A DNA stretch of 64,000 nucleotides from CAYMEV01 sp964389675 [NCBI: uncultured Candidatus Sumerlaeota bacterium] (GTDB lineage Bacteria; CAYMEV01): the NCBI GenBank assembly GCA_964389675.1, contig CAYMEV010000017.1, positions 1-64,000 on the forward strand. The letters are read 5' to 3'. Each line of letters opens with the position of its first letter. Position 1 is the stretch's first letter. A program made the translations under genes and the position numbers. The notes beneath the pieces are model-generated. The model had not been told where the DNA came from, did not search any database, and saw nothing but the letters and a program-made list of their open reading frames with translations. This document shows positions 54,359-63,413 of the stretch, in pieces.

Positions 54359-55570
54359 TTATGAAAAGATTATTGAAAAATCCCCTATCTGGATCTCATC
54401 AAATCTTTCCAGCTCTTTCTCAAGATATTCCTGATTGTTGATAAGAATCATTTTTTCCCCGTTTGAACGTATATAATAGCTCATCCCCTCCAGATATATT
54501 GTCGCATATCTTAATGGAACATCAAATGACTCTGTCTGCACGGGGACGTCGCAGTCATTGCTTGAACCGATTATCATAGGCTCACCGGTTATAATAAGGG
54601 TTCTTGTCTTGACCCCCTTCTCTGTGATAACGATCTTCCCTCTTAAGACTGCCTGTGAGGTAATTAGTTTCTCCATGTCCTCAGAAGGTTTTTTCTCAGT
54701 TTTGCCTTCATCAGCCACTTTTTCTGATTTCTTTCTGTTCCTGGATCCTGCGTGCAGAGTCTCCAGGCTGAATATACTTATTGATGACGAGGATTCGCCA
54801 ATGTCCGGGTTATCAACATCTTCAACCCTCTTTTCAGAAGGAAGGATTATCTTCTTTTTATAAAGCTCTGTAAGGATCTTTAATGTTTCATATTCATTGA
54901 GGTATTTCGCCTCCTTGCATATATCCAGGACTGAACGGTTCCCGTTGACCTTTCCGAGGATCTTCCATTCAACATCTGTCAGGTCCAGCTTTTGGCTGTT
55001 GGGGTCAATATCCGGGTTTACCTGCAGTATTATATCCTCTTTGGGTGAATCTTTGTGTATCTCCTCCCATTCATCGCTCATCCTGACTCCTTCCATCACA
55101 AGGGTCTGCGGATCAATATTGACAATTATAGCATGTTCCGGCAACCGGCCAAAATTAGAAAACTGAAATATGCCGTTTTTCCACCTGAAGAGTGAGTAAA
55201 TAAGCTGAGAGATATTATCCTCGGCAGCTCCTTTTAATACGCGCTCATTCAGCAAATCCTTCTCCACCAGTATATCCCATGGGGATTTGTATTTGTCCGG
55301 GTTCTGCTTCATGATCCTGTATCCCTTGTTGAGCATTTCACTTGATATAAAGTTGTTTTCAACCATGTATTTTGCAAGGCTGTCCCTGTAGTCACTGGAA
55401 ATGGCAAATACAATTATGCCCTGGTGCATGAAAATCTGCCTCTTCTCTTCCTGGTTTTCAATGGTCAGGACGCCTGTCTTTCTTCCCAGATGCAAAAGCA
55501 TAAGTATATCATATATGTTGAAATAGTCGAGGTTGCCTGATAGTGAAACTATGGCTCTTTTATCCTGCAT
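54359..55570 (-). CDS. PATAN (DUF4388) domain protein with C-terminal FHA-like domain
   Basis: This 403-residue cytosolic protein starts with a DUF4388/PATAN domain (GNLDYFNIYDILMLLHLGRK, GVLTIENQEEKRQIFMHQG) that continues to about residue 170 with an FQFSNFGRL-type end. A charged linker is followed by a beta-rich FHA-like module (about 310-403: LIITGEPMIIGSSNDCDVPV; YIRSNGEKMILINNQEY). PATAN proteins often act with response regulators or gliding and signalling complexes. The Ser/Thr kinase encoded nearby could be its upstream partner, by inference. Confidence 0.75.
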   Translation of the reverse strand: MQDKRAIVSLSGNLDYFNIYDILMLLHLGRKTGVLTIENQEEKRQIFMHQGIIVFAISSDYRDSLAKYMVENNFISSEMLNKGYRIMKQNPDKYKSPWDILVEKDLLNERVLKGAAEDNISQLIYSLFRWKNGIFQFSNFGRLPEHAIIVNIDPQTLVMEGVRMSDEWEEIHKDSPKEDIILQVNPDIDPNSQKLDLTDVEWKILGKVNGNRSVLDICKEAKYLNEYETLKILTELYKKKIILPSEKRVEDVDNPDIGESSSSISIFSLETLHAGSRNRKKSEKVADEGKTEKKPSEDMEKLITSQAVLRGKIVITEKGVKTRTLIITGEPMIIGSSNDCDVPVQTESFDVPLRYATIYLEGMSYYIRSNGEKMILINNQEYLEKELERFDEIQIGDFSIIFS

Positions 55571-55615
55571 AATGAATATTTATAATACCTCAGCTGCTTT
55601 AGGTCAATTAAATAA

Positions 55616-56257
55616 TTAAAAGCATTTTCTGTAGACCACCAGGCACCTTTGCAGTCCTGTACCTGGAATTCTGTAATCATACCTTTTATGAAACATAAAT
55701 GAACCGTACTTCTCTTTTATTTCAGCATCAACATTGGGGCCTTTCATAAAATATGCCATAGACCCATTATTAAGCAGACTTTCCGCCCTGGAAAGCGTTT
55801 TTTCAATTTTCTCAACTGCCCTGGTTATAATTGAGGCACATTCTATCTTTGAGCCATTATTGACACTGTGAGGATATACCTCAATATTCTCGAGTCCGAC
55901 CTCTTTTATTGCTATATTAAGAAAATCTATCCTCTTTGACCTTTTTTCAGCAAGTATAATACTCTTTTCAGGAAAGATTATTTTAAGAATTATGCCCGGA
56001 AAACCGGCACCGGAACCTATATCAAGCAAAGGGGCCCTGAAATTGATAAATCTTCCAATATAACAGCAGTCAATATAGTGTTTTTTAACGATGTTCTCGA
56101 AGTTAACAGTCCTTATAAGGTCATATTCAGAATTATATTTCCTTATAAGCCCATGGAAAAGGTAAAGTTTGCCAAGCCGGGCCTCCGGCAGGAAGATATC
56201 TGATCTTTTCAGCAGGCCATCAAGGTGTTTTTTTGTGTAAAGACTTTTCTCACCCAT
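55616..56257 (-). CDS. rsmG: 16S rRNA (guanine-527-N7) methyltransferase RsmG
   Basis: A longer frame starts at 56302, but the ATG at 56257 (MGEKSLYTKKH) gives 213 residues, the usual length, and overlaps the aldolase-like gene by 8 nt. The S-adenosylmethionine motif LLDIGSGAGFPGIILKI, SIILAEKRSKRIDFL and ITRAVEKIEK are typical. It methylates G527 in the 530 loop of 16S rRNA. The start is a judgement, as the ribosome site is weak for both. Confidence 0.88.
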   Translation of the reverse strand: MGEKSLYTKKHLDGLLKRSDIFLPEARLGKLYLFHGLIRKYNSEYDLIRTVNFENIVKKHYIDCCYIGRFINFRAPLLDIGSGAGFPGIILKIIFPEKSIILAEKRSKRIDFLNIAIKEVGLENIEVYPHSVNNGSKIECASIITRAVEKIEKTLSRAESLLNNGSMAYFMKGPNVDAEIKEKYGSFMFHKRYDYRIPGTGLQRCLVVYRKCF

Positions 56258-56870
56258 CTTTTCTGCAAATATCCAGCAAAGCATCAATATCCTGTTTACC
56301 AAGCTTTTTCACTTCCGGCTCATTTCTCAGCATGTATACAGCTTTTGCCAGATGCTCAGCAGATTCTACCCTGCTGAATGCCTTTACAATATCATCTCCT
56401 ACAGCGGTAAGTCCATTATTTGCCATAATTAAAACATCCGATTTCTTAACGGCCGCAGCTGCTGCATCAGCAAGCTCAACCGATGAAGGCAGATAATAAT
56501 CTATCCTGGCAGGAATCCCTATATTTATTATTGCTTCAGCAAAGAGTGCAAATTCAGAGAGGTCTAATGGCAAGACCCCTATTAATGAAGAATAGAAACA
56601 GTGAGCATGTACTATAGAAGATATATCATCTCTGGCATTATAAATTTCAATATGCATTCTGAATTCCGAGGACGGGGGTATATTATTGATAATATTGCCC
56701 TCCCTGTCAATAATGGATATATCCTCAGGCCTTAACTGTGCCTTGAACATACCCCTGGGCGTTATATAGATAAGGTTATCGCTTAAAATGCTGATATTAC
56801 CGGACATTGACAGGTTAAGTCCATTTTCATAAAGAAGCTTTGCATACTTGACTATCTTGGCTTTTATCAT
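56250..56870 (-). CDS. Class II aldolase/adducin-family protein with an altered metal site
   Basis: This 206-residue protein has the family layout of fuculose-phosphate aldolase: LSMSGNISI, ITPRG, SSEFRMHIEIY (Glu69) and VHAHCFYSS (His88, His90). The third zinc His, normally in an N-H-G motif, is Asn152 here (MANNGLTAVGDD). The loss suggests altered or absent zinc binding, so aldolase activity should not be assumed. It may be a pseudoenzyme or use another metal geometry. It is upstream of rsmG with overlapping ends. Confidence 0.8.
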   Translation of the reverse strand: MIKAKIVKYAKLLYENGLNLSMSGNISILSDNLIYITPRGMFKAQLRPEDISIIDREGNIINNIPPSSEFRMHIEIYNARDDISSIVHAHCFYSSLIGVLPLDLSEFALFAEAIINIGIPARIDYYLPSSVELADAAAAAVKKSDVLIMANNGLTAVGDDIVKAFSRVESAEHLAKAVYMLRNEPEVKKLGKQDIDALLDICRKDG

Positions 56871-56973
56871 CTGATATATTATCCTTTCATATTTAATTTC
56901 TTATAAACCCAGCAATAAAATATCTTAAGAACTCTCTAAATATCCTGAAGAATTATACTGATGATTTATTAAG

Positions 56974-57002
56974 TTGTAAATTGAAAACATTTATTCTATA
57001 AT
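56974..57002 (+). promoter_or_regulatory. Candidate promoter of the Ser/Thr kinase gene, leaderless spacing
   Basis: TTGTAA and a perfect TATAAT are 17 nt apart. TATAAT ends 7 nt before the ATG at 57010, and there is no Shine-Dalgarno sequence, so the mRNA is likely leaderless. Confidence 0.5.
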
Positions 57003-57009
57003 AATTGCC

Positions 57010-60000
57010 ATGATAGGCATAATAATACAGGACCGCTATGAGATTTTAGAAAAAGTTGGAGTCGGCGGCATGGGAGCCGTTTACAAGGCAAAAGACCTGC
57101 CGACAGGCGAAATCTTTGCTCTGAAAATGATTTACAAACCCCAGGATGTAGAACTTAAGCGCTTTAACAGGGAATTTTTCGTAATGTCAAATATATATCA
57201 TCCTAATATAGTCCAGGTCGTTAATCATGGCCAGCATAGCGATTACCACTTTATTATAATGGAATTCATCGAGGGGGACAGTCTAAAGAAGTATTTTACC
57301 ATGCAGAAGGAAGCCCTAATGCAGAGCCACGAAAACTATTATGAATCCTACCTTGAATCGGTGCTTCACATATTCATGCAGATATCCTCCTCATTAAGCT
57401 ATATACACTCACTGGATATTATTCACAGGGACCTGAAACCAACAAACATAATAATCACACCAAACAATATCTCCAAACTTATGGACTTCGGCCTGTCAAA
57501 AAGAGTAGGAATCTCCTCAGGAGAGTTTACATTAGGTGGTGCAATCACCGGCACTGTATCATATATGTCCCCTGAACAGAGCTCTGGAACAAAAATCGAT
57601 ATAAGGTCTGATTTTTATTCCTTTGGTGTGATTCTTTTTGAAGTCCTGACAGACCAGAAACCTTTTACAAGCGATAATCCCATTGAAATCCTTATGAAAC
57701 ACATTAATGAAAAGCCGCCGGCACCATCCAGCATTGAACCAAAAATACCAGAGGATCTGGACCGGATAATATTCAAGCTTCTGGAAAAAGACCCTATTGA
57801 CAGGTATCAGTCTGCAGATGATATCCTGGAGGACCTCCTGAAAATAGGAATATTGAAGCCAACCATATTTCTTGAATCAGAAGCTGCAAAGGAAAAGATA
57901 CAGACCAGGCTTTTCGAGCCTGCATTTATTGGAAGGGCAGATGAGCTAAAAAAGTTCAAGGAGTTAACCTCCGAGGATAACAGATTTAAATCCTTTGTTC
58001 TGTTTATTGAAGGAATGCCTGGTATTGGCAAGCTCAGGCTGATGTCAGAATATGAGAATATAGCTAAAAGGCTTGGCTATCTCTGTCTTTCAGGCAGGTA
58101 TTTTCCTGAGCATAAGGGATCTTTCCAGGCATTTGAGGATATATTTGAAAATATTATATATTTCATGGAAAAGGGAAATATCAAGATAGGAGAGAACAAA
58201 ATAGAGGAGATCTATTCTTTCTTTTCCAGATTCATTCCCAACATGAAGCTCATGGGTGATGATTTTATTACAGGCGTTATTGGAAGCATGTTTCATAATC
58301 TTCCGCAGGATATGGATATAAATATCCAGTTCAAGAAGCTGTTCGATATCCTTTGCTTCATATCCCAGAATAACCCGGTAATATTCTTCCTTTCCAACTA
58401 TGAATATGCAAACACCTTTAATAAAAAACTGCTTCATTATCTTATAACAAACACAGTAAAAAAATACGATACTATACCTATATCCTTTGTAATAAGCTAT
58501 AATGACAGGCTTTTAAAGCTTACGAACCTTTTTGATCAGGATGAACTGGATACATCTCAGGATTATTTTGCCAGGCAGAATCTTAAAGGCCTTTCCTTAG
58601 AAGACACACAAGGCTTTGTTTCTCAAATGATAGGTGTATCAAAGGTTCCGGACATTTTTGTAAGCAGAATATATGAAGATACTGCCGGGTGCCCTCTTCA
58701 TATATCTGAATCGATGAAATTCCTTACCGAGCAGAGCATACTTTATAAGCGCAGGAATAAATGGCTTATCAATGTCGAGAGCAGGGACCTGCCCCTGGAA
58801 GACCTTGCGAGCAAGAAAGCTCTGAACATACCAATAAATGTTGATGAGATTTATAAAAAGAGGATAGTGCAGCTTGAGCCCGTTGCAAAGGATATACTAA
58901 CCCTGATGTCCTTCTTTGTTGACAGGATCGAGCTTGATGTGCTGCTTATTATATCATCCTATACCAGGGATGAGACCCTGTCCGGAATAGATATGCTTCT
59001 TAAACGAAACCTTCTCATTGAAGACCGTGAGGGCAAGCACTTTTATCTTAATCCCTTAAAGCTAAAAAATATTATTCTATCGTCTGTACCCCCTGATGAA
59101 AGGTCAGGATTATATCTTAAGATTGCACAAACCTACGAAGACATGTACAAAGATAATCTCAGCCCTATATATACACAGCTTGCATATCTTTATGAAAAGG
59201 CCGGAGAGTATAACAAGGCATTCTATTTCTTTATCAAGGCCGGGGAAAACGCCAAGGATCTTTATTTTTACGAGCAGGCGATAGATCTGATATCCAAGGC
59301 TATTGACATAGCGAAGAGCCAGGAAGGTGAGGATTTTTTTGATATTGGTCTGATCAGGTCCTATGTTGCAAATGGAGAAATTGAAGAAACAAGGGGCAAT
59401 ACAAAAAATGCAAAAACATATTATGAGAAGGCCTATGGGATTGCCAAAAAGAAGAACAGGATATTAGACAAGGCAAAGATCCTGCAGCACCTCGGATGGC
59501 TCTATTACCAGACAGGGAAGAATGATATTGCTAAAAAATTCTTTGTTAAAAGCAGGGAATTGTTCACCCTCAAGGATGACAAGGTCGGGATAGCATCATC
59601 CATGAACAGGATAGCCCTTACAGAGCTTAAAAACGGAAGGCTGAAAGATGCCCTGAGAATTTTTCTGGAAGCTCTTATATATGAAAAAGAGGTTAATAAT
59701 AAGATCTGGATTGCCAAGAACCTGAACAATATAGGGCATATATACACCAGGCTTGGCAACTACAAGCTTTCAATAAAGTATCTGGCTGAAGCAATGAGAA
59801 TACTGGAGAATATAAACAATAAGATAGATCTTTTCAGATGCCTTTCCAATCTTGCACTCAGCTACTTTTACCTTGGAAAGATAAACGATTCACTGCAGGC
59901 CAACGAGAGGAGCCTGCTTGTTGCAAGGCAGATTGACTATAAACAGGGTATAGGGCAGGGTCTCAACAATACTTCAGTAATACTGAGGCACATGGGTATT

Positions 60001-60744
60001 TATGACAGAAGCCTGGATAATATAGATTCATCCATTGAATTAAGGCAGAATATAAAGGACAAAAGGGGAACCGCCATAGGCTTTCTAAACAAGGGGCTGC
60101 TTCTCTTCGATATCGGGAATATGGAAGAGGCAGAGCAGTATATTAGAAAAGCAATGGAATTCGATGATGATTTTGGCCTCAAAGACACTTTTATAGATGG
60201 CTATTACTATCTTGCTAAAATATCCCATCATCAGGAAAAAATGATAGATGCATCTGATTATCTTCAAAAATCACTTGAATTGGCCCGCAGGGACAAGGAT
60301 TATTACAGATTCATAGAATCTGCTGTTTTTCTGAGTTATATTGAAGAAAACGAGAAAAGCAACGAGGATCTGATAATAAACCTGCTTAATCTGAAGAAAA
60401 AGGCCCTTAAATTTGGTTTCAATCTGCTGATAGCAAGGATTAACAGCAGGATTGCTGAACTGATGCTTAAAAACAATAACTATGATGATGCCCTGCACTA
60501 TATAGAAGCTGCAATCCCGATTTTTGAAGAGATCCAGTGCAGGCCATTCCTGGTAGAGATATTTACCCTTGCAGGCGAGTTTCTGACAAAGACCGGACAG
60601 AACGAAAAGGCCTCAAACTTCTTTCAGAAAGCTCTGCAATATGCTGAAGAGATACAGTCCGGGGTCCCTTTGCAGTATGTGTCGAATTTTATTGTCAAAA
60701 AAGAGATAACCTATCTTTACAAAATACTATCAGAGCTTTATTAG
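57010..60744 (+). CDS. Ser/Thr protein kinase with degenerate AAA-type domain and TPR repeats
   Basis: The protein has 1244 residues. The kinase domain (about 10-290) is intact: GVGGMGAVYKAK, Lys39 in ALKMI, IIHRDLKPTN, MDFGLSKRV and GTVSYMSPEQ. A signal-transduction ATPase-like region follows, but its Walker A reads GMPGIGKLRL (Leu for Ser/Thr) and its Walker B reads VIFFLSNYEYAN, without the Asp pair, so ATP hydrolysis there is doubtful. TPR repeats extend from about 715 to 1240. There is no membrane helix. The same kinase-AAA-TPR plan parallels the cyclase protein at 33501, where the Walker motifs are intact. Confidence 0.9.
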   Translation: MIGIIIQDRYEILEKVGVGGMGAVYKAKDLPTGEIFALKMIYKPQDVELKRFNREFFVMSNIYHPNIVQVVNHGQHSDYHFIIMEFIEGDSLKKYFTMQKEALMQSHENYYESYLESVLHIFMQISSSLSYIHSLDIIHRDLKPTNIIITPNNISKLMDFGLSKRVGISSGEFTLGGAITGTVSYMSPEQSSGTKIDIRSDFYSFGVILFEVLTDQKPFTSDNPIEILMKHINEKPPAPSSIEPKIPEDLDRIIFKLLEKDPIDRYQSADDILEDLLKIGILKPTIFLESEAAKEKIQTRLFEPAFIGRADELKKFKELTSEDNRFKSFVLFIEGMPGIGKLRLMSEYENIAKRLGYLCLSGRYFPEHKGSFQAFEDIFENIIYFMEKGNIKIGENKIEEIYSFFSRFIPNMKLMGDDFITGVIGSMFHNLPQDMDINIQFKKLFDILCFISQNNPVIFFLSNYEYANTFNKKLLHYLITNTVKKYDTIPISFVISYNDRLLKLTNLFDQDELDTSQDYFARQNLKGLSLEDTQGFVSQMIGVSKVPDIFVSRIYEDTAGCPLHISESMKFLTEQSILYKRRNKWLINVESRDLPLEDLASKKALNIPINVDEIYKKRIVQLEPVAKDILTLMSFFVDRIELDVLLIISSYTRDETLSGIDMLLKRNLLIEDREGKHFYLNPLKLKNIILSSVPPDERSGLYLKIAQTYEDMYKDNLSPIYTQLAYLYEKAGEYNKAFYFFIKAGENAKDLYFYEQAIDLISKAIDIAKSQEGEDFFDIGLIRSYVANGEIEETRGNTKNAKTYYEKAYGIAKKKNRILDKAKILQHLGWLYYQTGKNDIAKKFFVKSRELFTLKDDKVGIASSMNRIALTELKNGRLKDALRIFLEALIYEKEVNNKIWIAKNLNNIGHIYTRLGNYKLSIKYLAEAMRILENINNKIDLFRCLSNLALSYFYLGKINDSLQANERSLLVARQIDYKQGIGQGLNNTSVILRHMGIYDRSLDNIDSSIELRQNIKDKRGTAIGFLNKGLLLFDIGNMEEAEQYIRKAMEFDDDFGLKDTFIDGYYYLAKISHHQEKMIDASDYLQKSLELARRDKDYYRFIESAVFLSYIEENEKSNEDLIINLLNLKKKALKFGFNLLIARINSRIAELMLKNNNYDDALHYIEAAIPIFEEIQCRPFLVEIFTLAGEFLTKTGQNEKASNFFQKALQYAEEIQSGVPLQYVSNFIVKKEITYLYKILSELY

Positions 60745-60752
60745 GCTTTTGT

Positions 60753-61043
60753 CTAACTTAAAACCTTATCAAGCATATCCAGAGTATCTGATGAAAACTT
60801 CAGCGTGAAGGCAATAAGCTCATAATCCGCTTTAGTCCTGCTGTCCTTTTCACCTTTAATCCTGCTTGTAAGATAACTGCTGAAAGCATTGAGCTCTTTT
60901 ATGATTGCAGGGATCTTACCTGACTTTATGGAGCTGTTTATTACAGGATATAGTGCTTCAAGATCAAAAAAGAGTTCATCTTTAGGATCCTGGGAGGGGC
61001 TTTGAAACCTTGAAACATTAAAAGATTTCAGATCTTCATCCAT
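60753..61043 (-). CDS. Small helical protein of unknown function
   Basis: GAGG lies 6 nt before the ATG at 61043, making this the best of several possible starts and giving 96 residues. The sequence is mostly helical and charged (LFFDLEALYPVINSSIKSGK; ADYELIAFTLKFSSDTLDML). I do not recognise a family. It sits between the kinase gene (convergent, 8 nt apart) and the FHA-IPT gene (divergent). Confidence 0.65.
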   Translation of the reverse strand: MDEDLKSFNVSRFQSPSQDPKDELFFDLEALYPVINSSIKSGKIPAIIKELNAFSSYLTSRIKGEKDSRTKADYELIAFTLKFSSDTLDMLDKVLS

Positions 61044-61077
61044 ATGCATCCTCACAAAAAACTTTTTATTTATTTTC

Positions 61078-61086
61078 TGATATAAT
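61078..61086 (+). promoter_or_regulatory. Extended -10 promoter of the FHA-IPT gene
   Basis: TG-A-TATAAT is an extended -10 about 50 nt before the ATG at 61137. No good -35 is needed with this element, and none is evident. Confidence 0.45.
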
Positions 61087-61136
61087 ATTATATATTAAAA
61101 AGCATATAAAGAAAATACTTTTGTTTGGTGGAAAAG

Positions 61137-63167
61137 ATGGAAAGCAGTTCAAAAAGCATCAAGAAGATAAGCATAACAAAGCGCCCTTATCTGGTTATAA
61201 GAACCTCTGGCCAGGAAAAGCAGATTATACTTGAAAAAAGCAAATATACCCTGGGAAGGGAAAACGCTGACATAATTATTGATAAAAAGAGTGTATCAAG
61301 GAAGCATGCCGAGCTTTCTGAAAACTGGGGAGGGTATGTACTTATTGACAGGAAAAGCAATAATGGTACATTTGTGAATAATAAGCAGATAACCAGCGAC
61401 CATCAGCTCAGGGATAATGACAAAATCAGACTTGGGCAGATCAATGACCCTGATCCAGTGGTCATGATATTCTATAATCCGCTATCTGCAGATTTTGGCA
61501 GTAACGGGGAAAATACAGCCAAAGAGGGATCTTCTGAAATTTCCCCTGAGTCTGAAAAGAACCTTAAAAGCCCTAAAGCCTTAAAGGAAATAAAGGATAT
61601 CAATGCCCCGATAAAACAGAGATCATTCCTGCCTGCAAATCCGCTGTATAGAATTGTAATGATTGCAGGAATCCTGTTTCTTGCCATAGGCCTGTACTTT
61701 ATCATAAAGACACTCATCATCCCTGATGCATTCAATATGAAAATCTCTGTAATAAATCCAAAAGCCCAGCATCCAGGAGGAAACATAAAGATCATGGGCA
61801 ATAATTTCTTCCCTGATAAATCAAAATATACTATTAAATTTTCCGGTTCAGAGGGCATAATACTAAATGTAACTCAAAAGGAGATATTTGCACAGATACC
61901 CAAAAAAACCGACCCTGGAGAAGTTGTCCCTGAATTATTCTATGAAGGGCATTTATTAAAAACACCTGAAATCACTGTACTTGAAAATCCTACGATCATA
62001 TCTGTCGAACCGGATATTCTATACTGCGGAGAAGAATTAACAATAAGGGGAAAAAGCTTTTCCTCCCAGATGGATGAGAATTCTGTATGCATAGGCGATA
62101 AAGATGCCAGGATGGTTTCAGCATCCCATAAGGAAATCAGCGCTGTGCTGCCTGAGTTTGAGGACATTAAACCAGGAGAAGAGATGAATGCTGTTCTCTT
62201 TGTAAAGAGCAATCTCCTGACATCAAACAGCATTGATATTAAGATCAGGAAAAGGCCTGTCATATATATCAGTCATGATTTCTTTCCTGAGAATATCAAA
62301 GACCGCTATATCCTGATAAGAAACCAGTACATAGGTCTTTTCGCCCTGGACAGCAAAGGTAAGTTCAGCACAAGAGAGGATAGAACAGGCAGCATCTGCG
62401 ATAATCTGAACAGCTTTTTCAGCCAGGAAAACAGGAATATAGACATAGGCTATATGAATGACAGCATTAATCTGATAACAGACAATATCATCGTATACAG
62501 CATACGTATAAACAGTGAAGACATTCAGCTTTACAAGGAACTTAACCCTGATGCCATGCTTGACTCTGTAAAGCTTGCAAAATGGATTGCCGCTGTACTG
62601 AAGGATTACATAAATGTCACAGTCCATAATAAGCCCCCAGAATATACGGTTTTATCTTCATACGGCGGGAGGGTCCTCGATTACATATATGATAACTTCA
62701 ATAAAAGATCCGGTGATTTCAAGGGTATTACTGAAAATTACATAAGCTCTCTCAAACCTGATTACCTTAAATACCTCAAGGAAATTGGAATAAAGATCCC
62801 TGAAAACTATTGCGATATATCAGGGAGTTATACTGGCAGGGCAGCTGATAATTTGATAAGCAGGCCCATCAGCACAGGCTATATCTCAATAGTACTTAAT
62901 ATTCAGCCTGCAGGCAATAAAATCATTATATCCCACAAGATGTCCCTTGAAAAGACTGAAGATTCCGGTGTTTTTTCCCAGGAGGCCACAAGGAACATAG
63001 GGACATTCAGGATCCATGACCTTGATGTTTTTGAACCATATGTCTCTTTTTCAATAAACCTGGAAGGCTCTTCTGTAAGGTTTAACGGTACAATCATGGA
63101 TAATGGCATACAGGGCACTTTTGCAAGATCAAACAAGCAGACAGGAAAATTTGTTGTAAAAAAATAA
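61137..63167 (+). CDS. FHA-domain transmembrane protein with two IPT/TIG repeats
   Basis: GGTGG lies 5 nt before the ATG at 61137, preferred over TTG and GTG codons just upstream; it gives 676 residues. The N-terminal FHA domain (about 18-110) keeps the phosphothreonine-binding residues (YTLGRENADIII; KSVSRKHAELS; KSNNGTFVNN). One membrane helix is near 172-198 (IVMIAGILFLAIGLYFIIK). Two IPT/TIG Ig-like repeats (about 205-380; HPGGNIKIMGNNFFP, YCGEELTIRGKSF) and an unassigned C-terminal domain are then probably outside the cytoplasm. This topology would link cytosolic Ser/Thr phosphorylation to the envelope. Confidence 0.82.
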   Translation: MESSSKSIKKISITKRPYLVIRTSGQEKQIILEKSKYTLGRENADIIIDKKSVSRKHAELSENWGGYVLIDRKSNNGTFVNNKQITSDHQLRDNDKIRLGQINDPDPVVMIFYNPLSADFGSNGENTAKEGSSEISPESEKNLKSPKALKEIKDINAPIKQRSFLPANPLYRIVMIAGILFLAIGLYFIIKTLIIPDAFNMKISVINPKAQHPGGNIKIMGNNFFPDKSKYTIKFSGSEGIILNVTQKEIFAQIPKKTDPGEVVPELFYEGHLLKTPEITVLENPTIISVEPDILYCGEELTIRGKSFSSQMDENSVCIGDKDARMVSASHKEISAVLPEFEDIKPGEEMNAVLFVKSNLLTSNSIDIKIRKRPVIYISHDFFPENIKDRYILIRNQYIGLFALDSKGKFSTREDRTGSICDNLNSFFSQENRNIDIGYMNDSINLITDNIIVYSIRINSEDIQLYKELNPDAMLDSVKLAKWIAAVLKDYINVTVHNKPPEYTVLSSYGGRVLDYIYDNFNKRSGDFKGITENYISSLKPDYLKYLKEIGIKIPENYCDISGSYTGRAADNLISRPISTGYISIVLNIQPAGNKIIISHKMSLEKTEDSGVFSQEATRNIGTFRIHDLDVFEPYVSFSINLEGSSVRFNGTIMDNGIQGTFARSNKQTGKFVVKK

Positions 63168-63185
63168 TTGACAAATATTTCTATT

Positions 63186-63340
63186 TGATAAGAATAGAAA
63201 ATATAAAAAAGGGAAGACGGTGCAAATCCGTCACGGCCCCGCCGCTGTAAGCGAGGACGAAAGCTGCATAAAGCCACTGGGTCAAGCCCGGGAAGGCGCA
63301 GTAATTAGGATGATCCGCAAGTCAGAATACCTTCTGTCAA
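63186..63340 (+). promoter_or_regulatory. Cobalamin riboswitch
   Basis: Conserved blocks occur in order: GGGAAGACGGTGCAAATCCG (63211-63230), CCCCGCCGCTGT, the B12 box GCCACTGG (63273-63280), CGGGAAGGCG and ATGATCCGCAAGTCAG. The region after it has intrinsic terminator-like hairpins, so B12 binding would stop transcription of the receptor gene. TTGACA (63168) and TGTCAA (63335) are exact complements and may form an outer stem, or TTGACA may be a -35 box. Confidence 0.93.
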
Positions 63341-63380
63341 ATACTTCTTCGAGGGAGGAAGCTGATAATGGATATCATAT

Positions 63381-63413
63381 CCCGACTTTCACCCTGGGAG
63401 GCCGGGTTTTTTT
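63381..63413 (+). terminator. Riboswitch expression-platform terminator 1
   Basis: CCCGACTT (63381-63388) can pair with AGGCCGGG (63399-63406) with one mismatch and one G-U, followed by seven T. It lies 41 nt after the aptamer. Confidence 0.7.

Noticed and set aside
63220-63240. GGTGCAAATCC looking like a tRNA T-loop
   Set aside because: It is the conserved start of the cobalamin aptamer; no acceptor or anticodon arms can be made.
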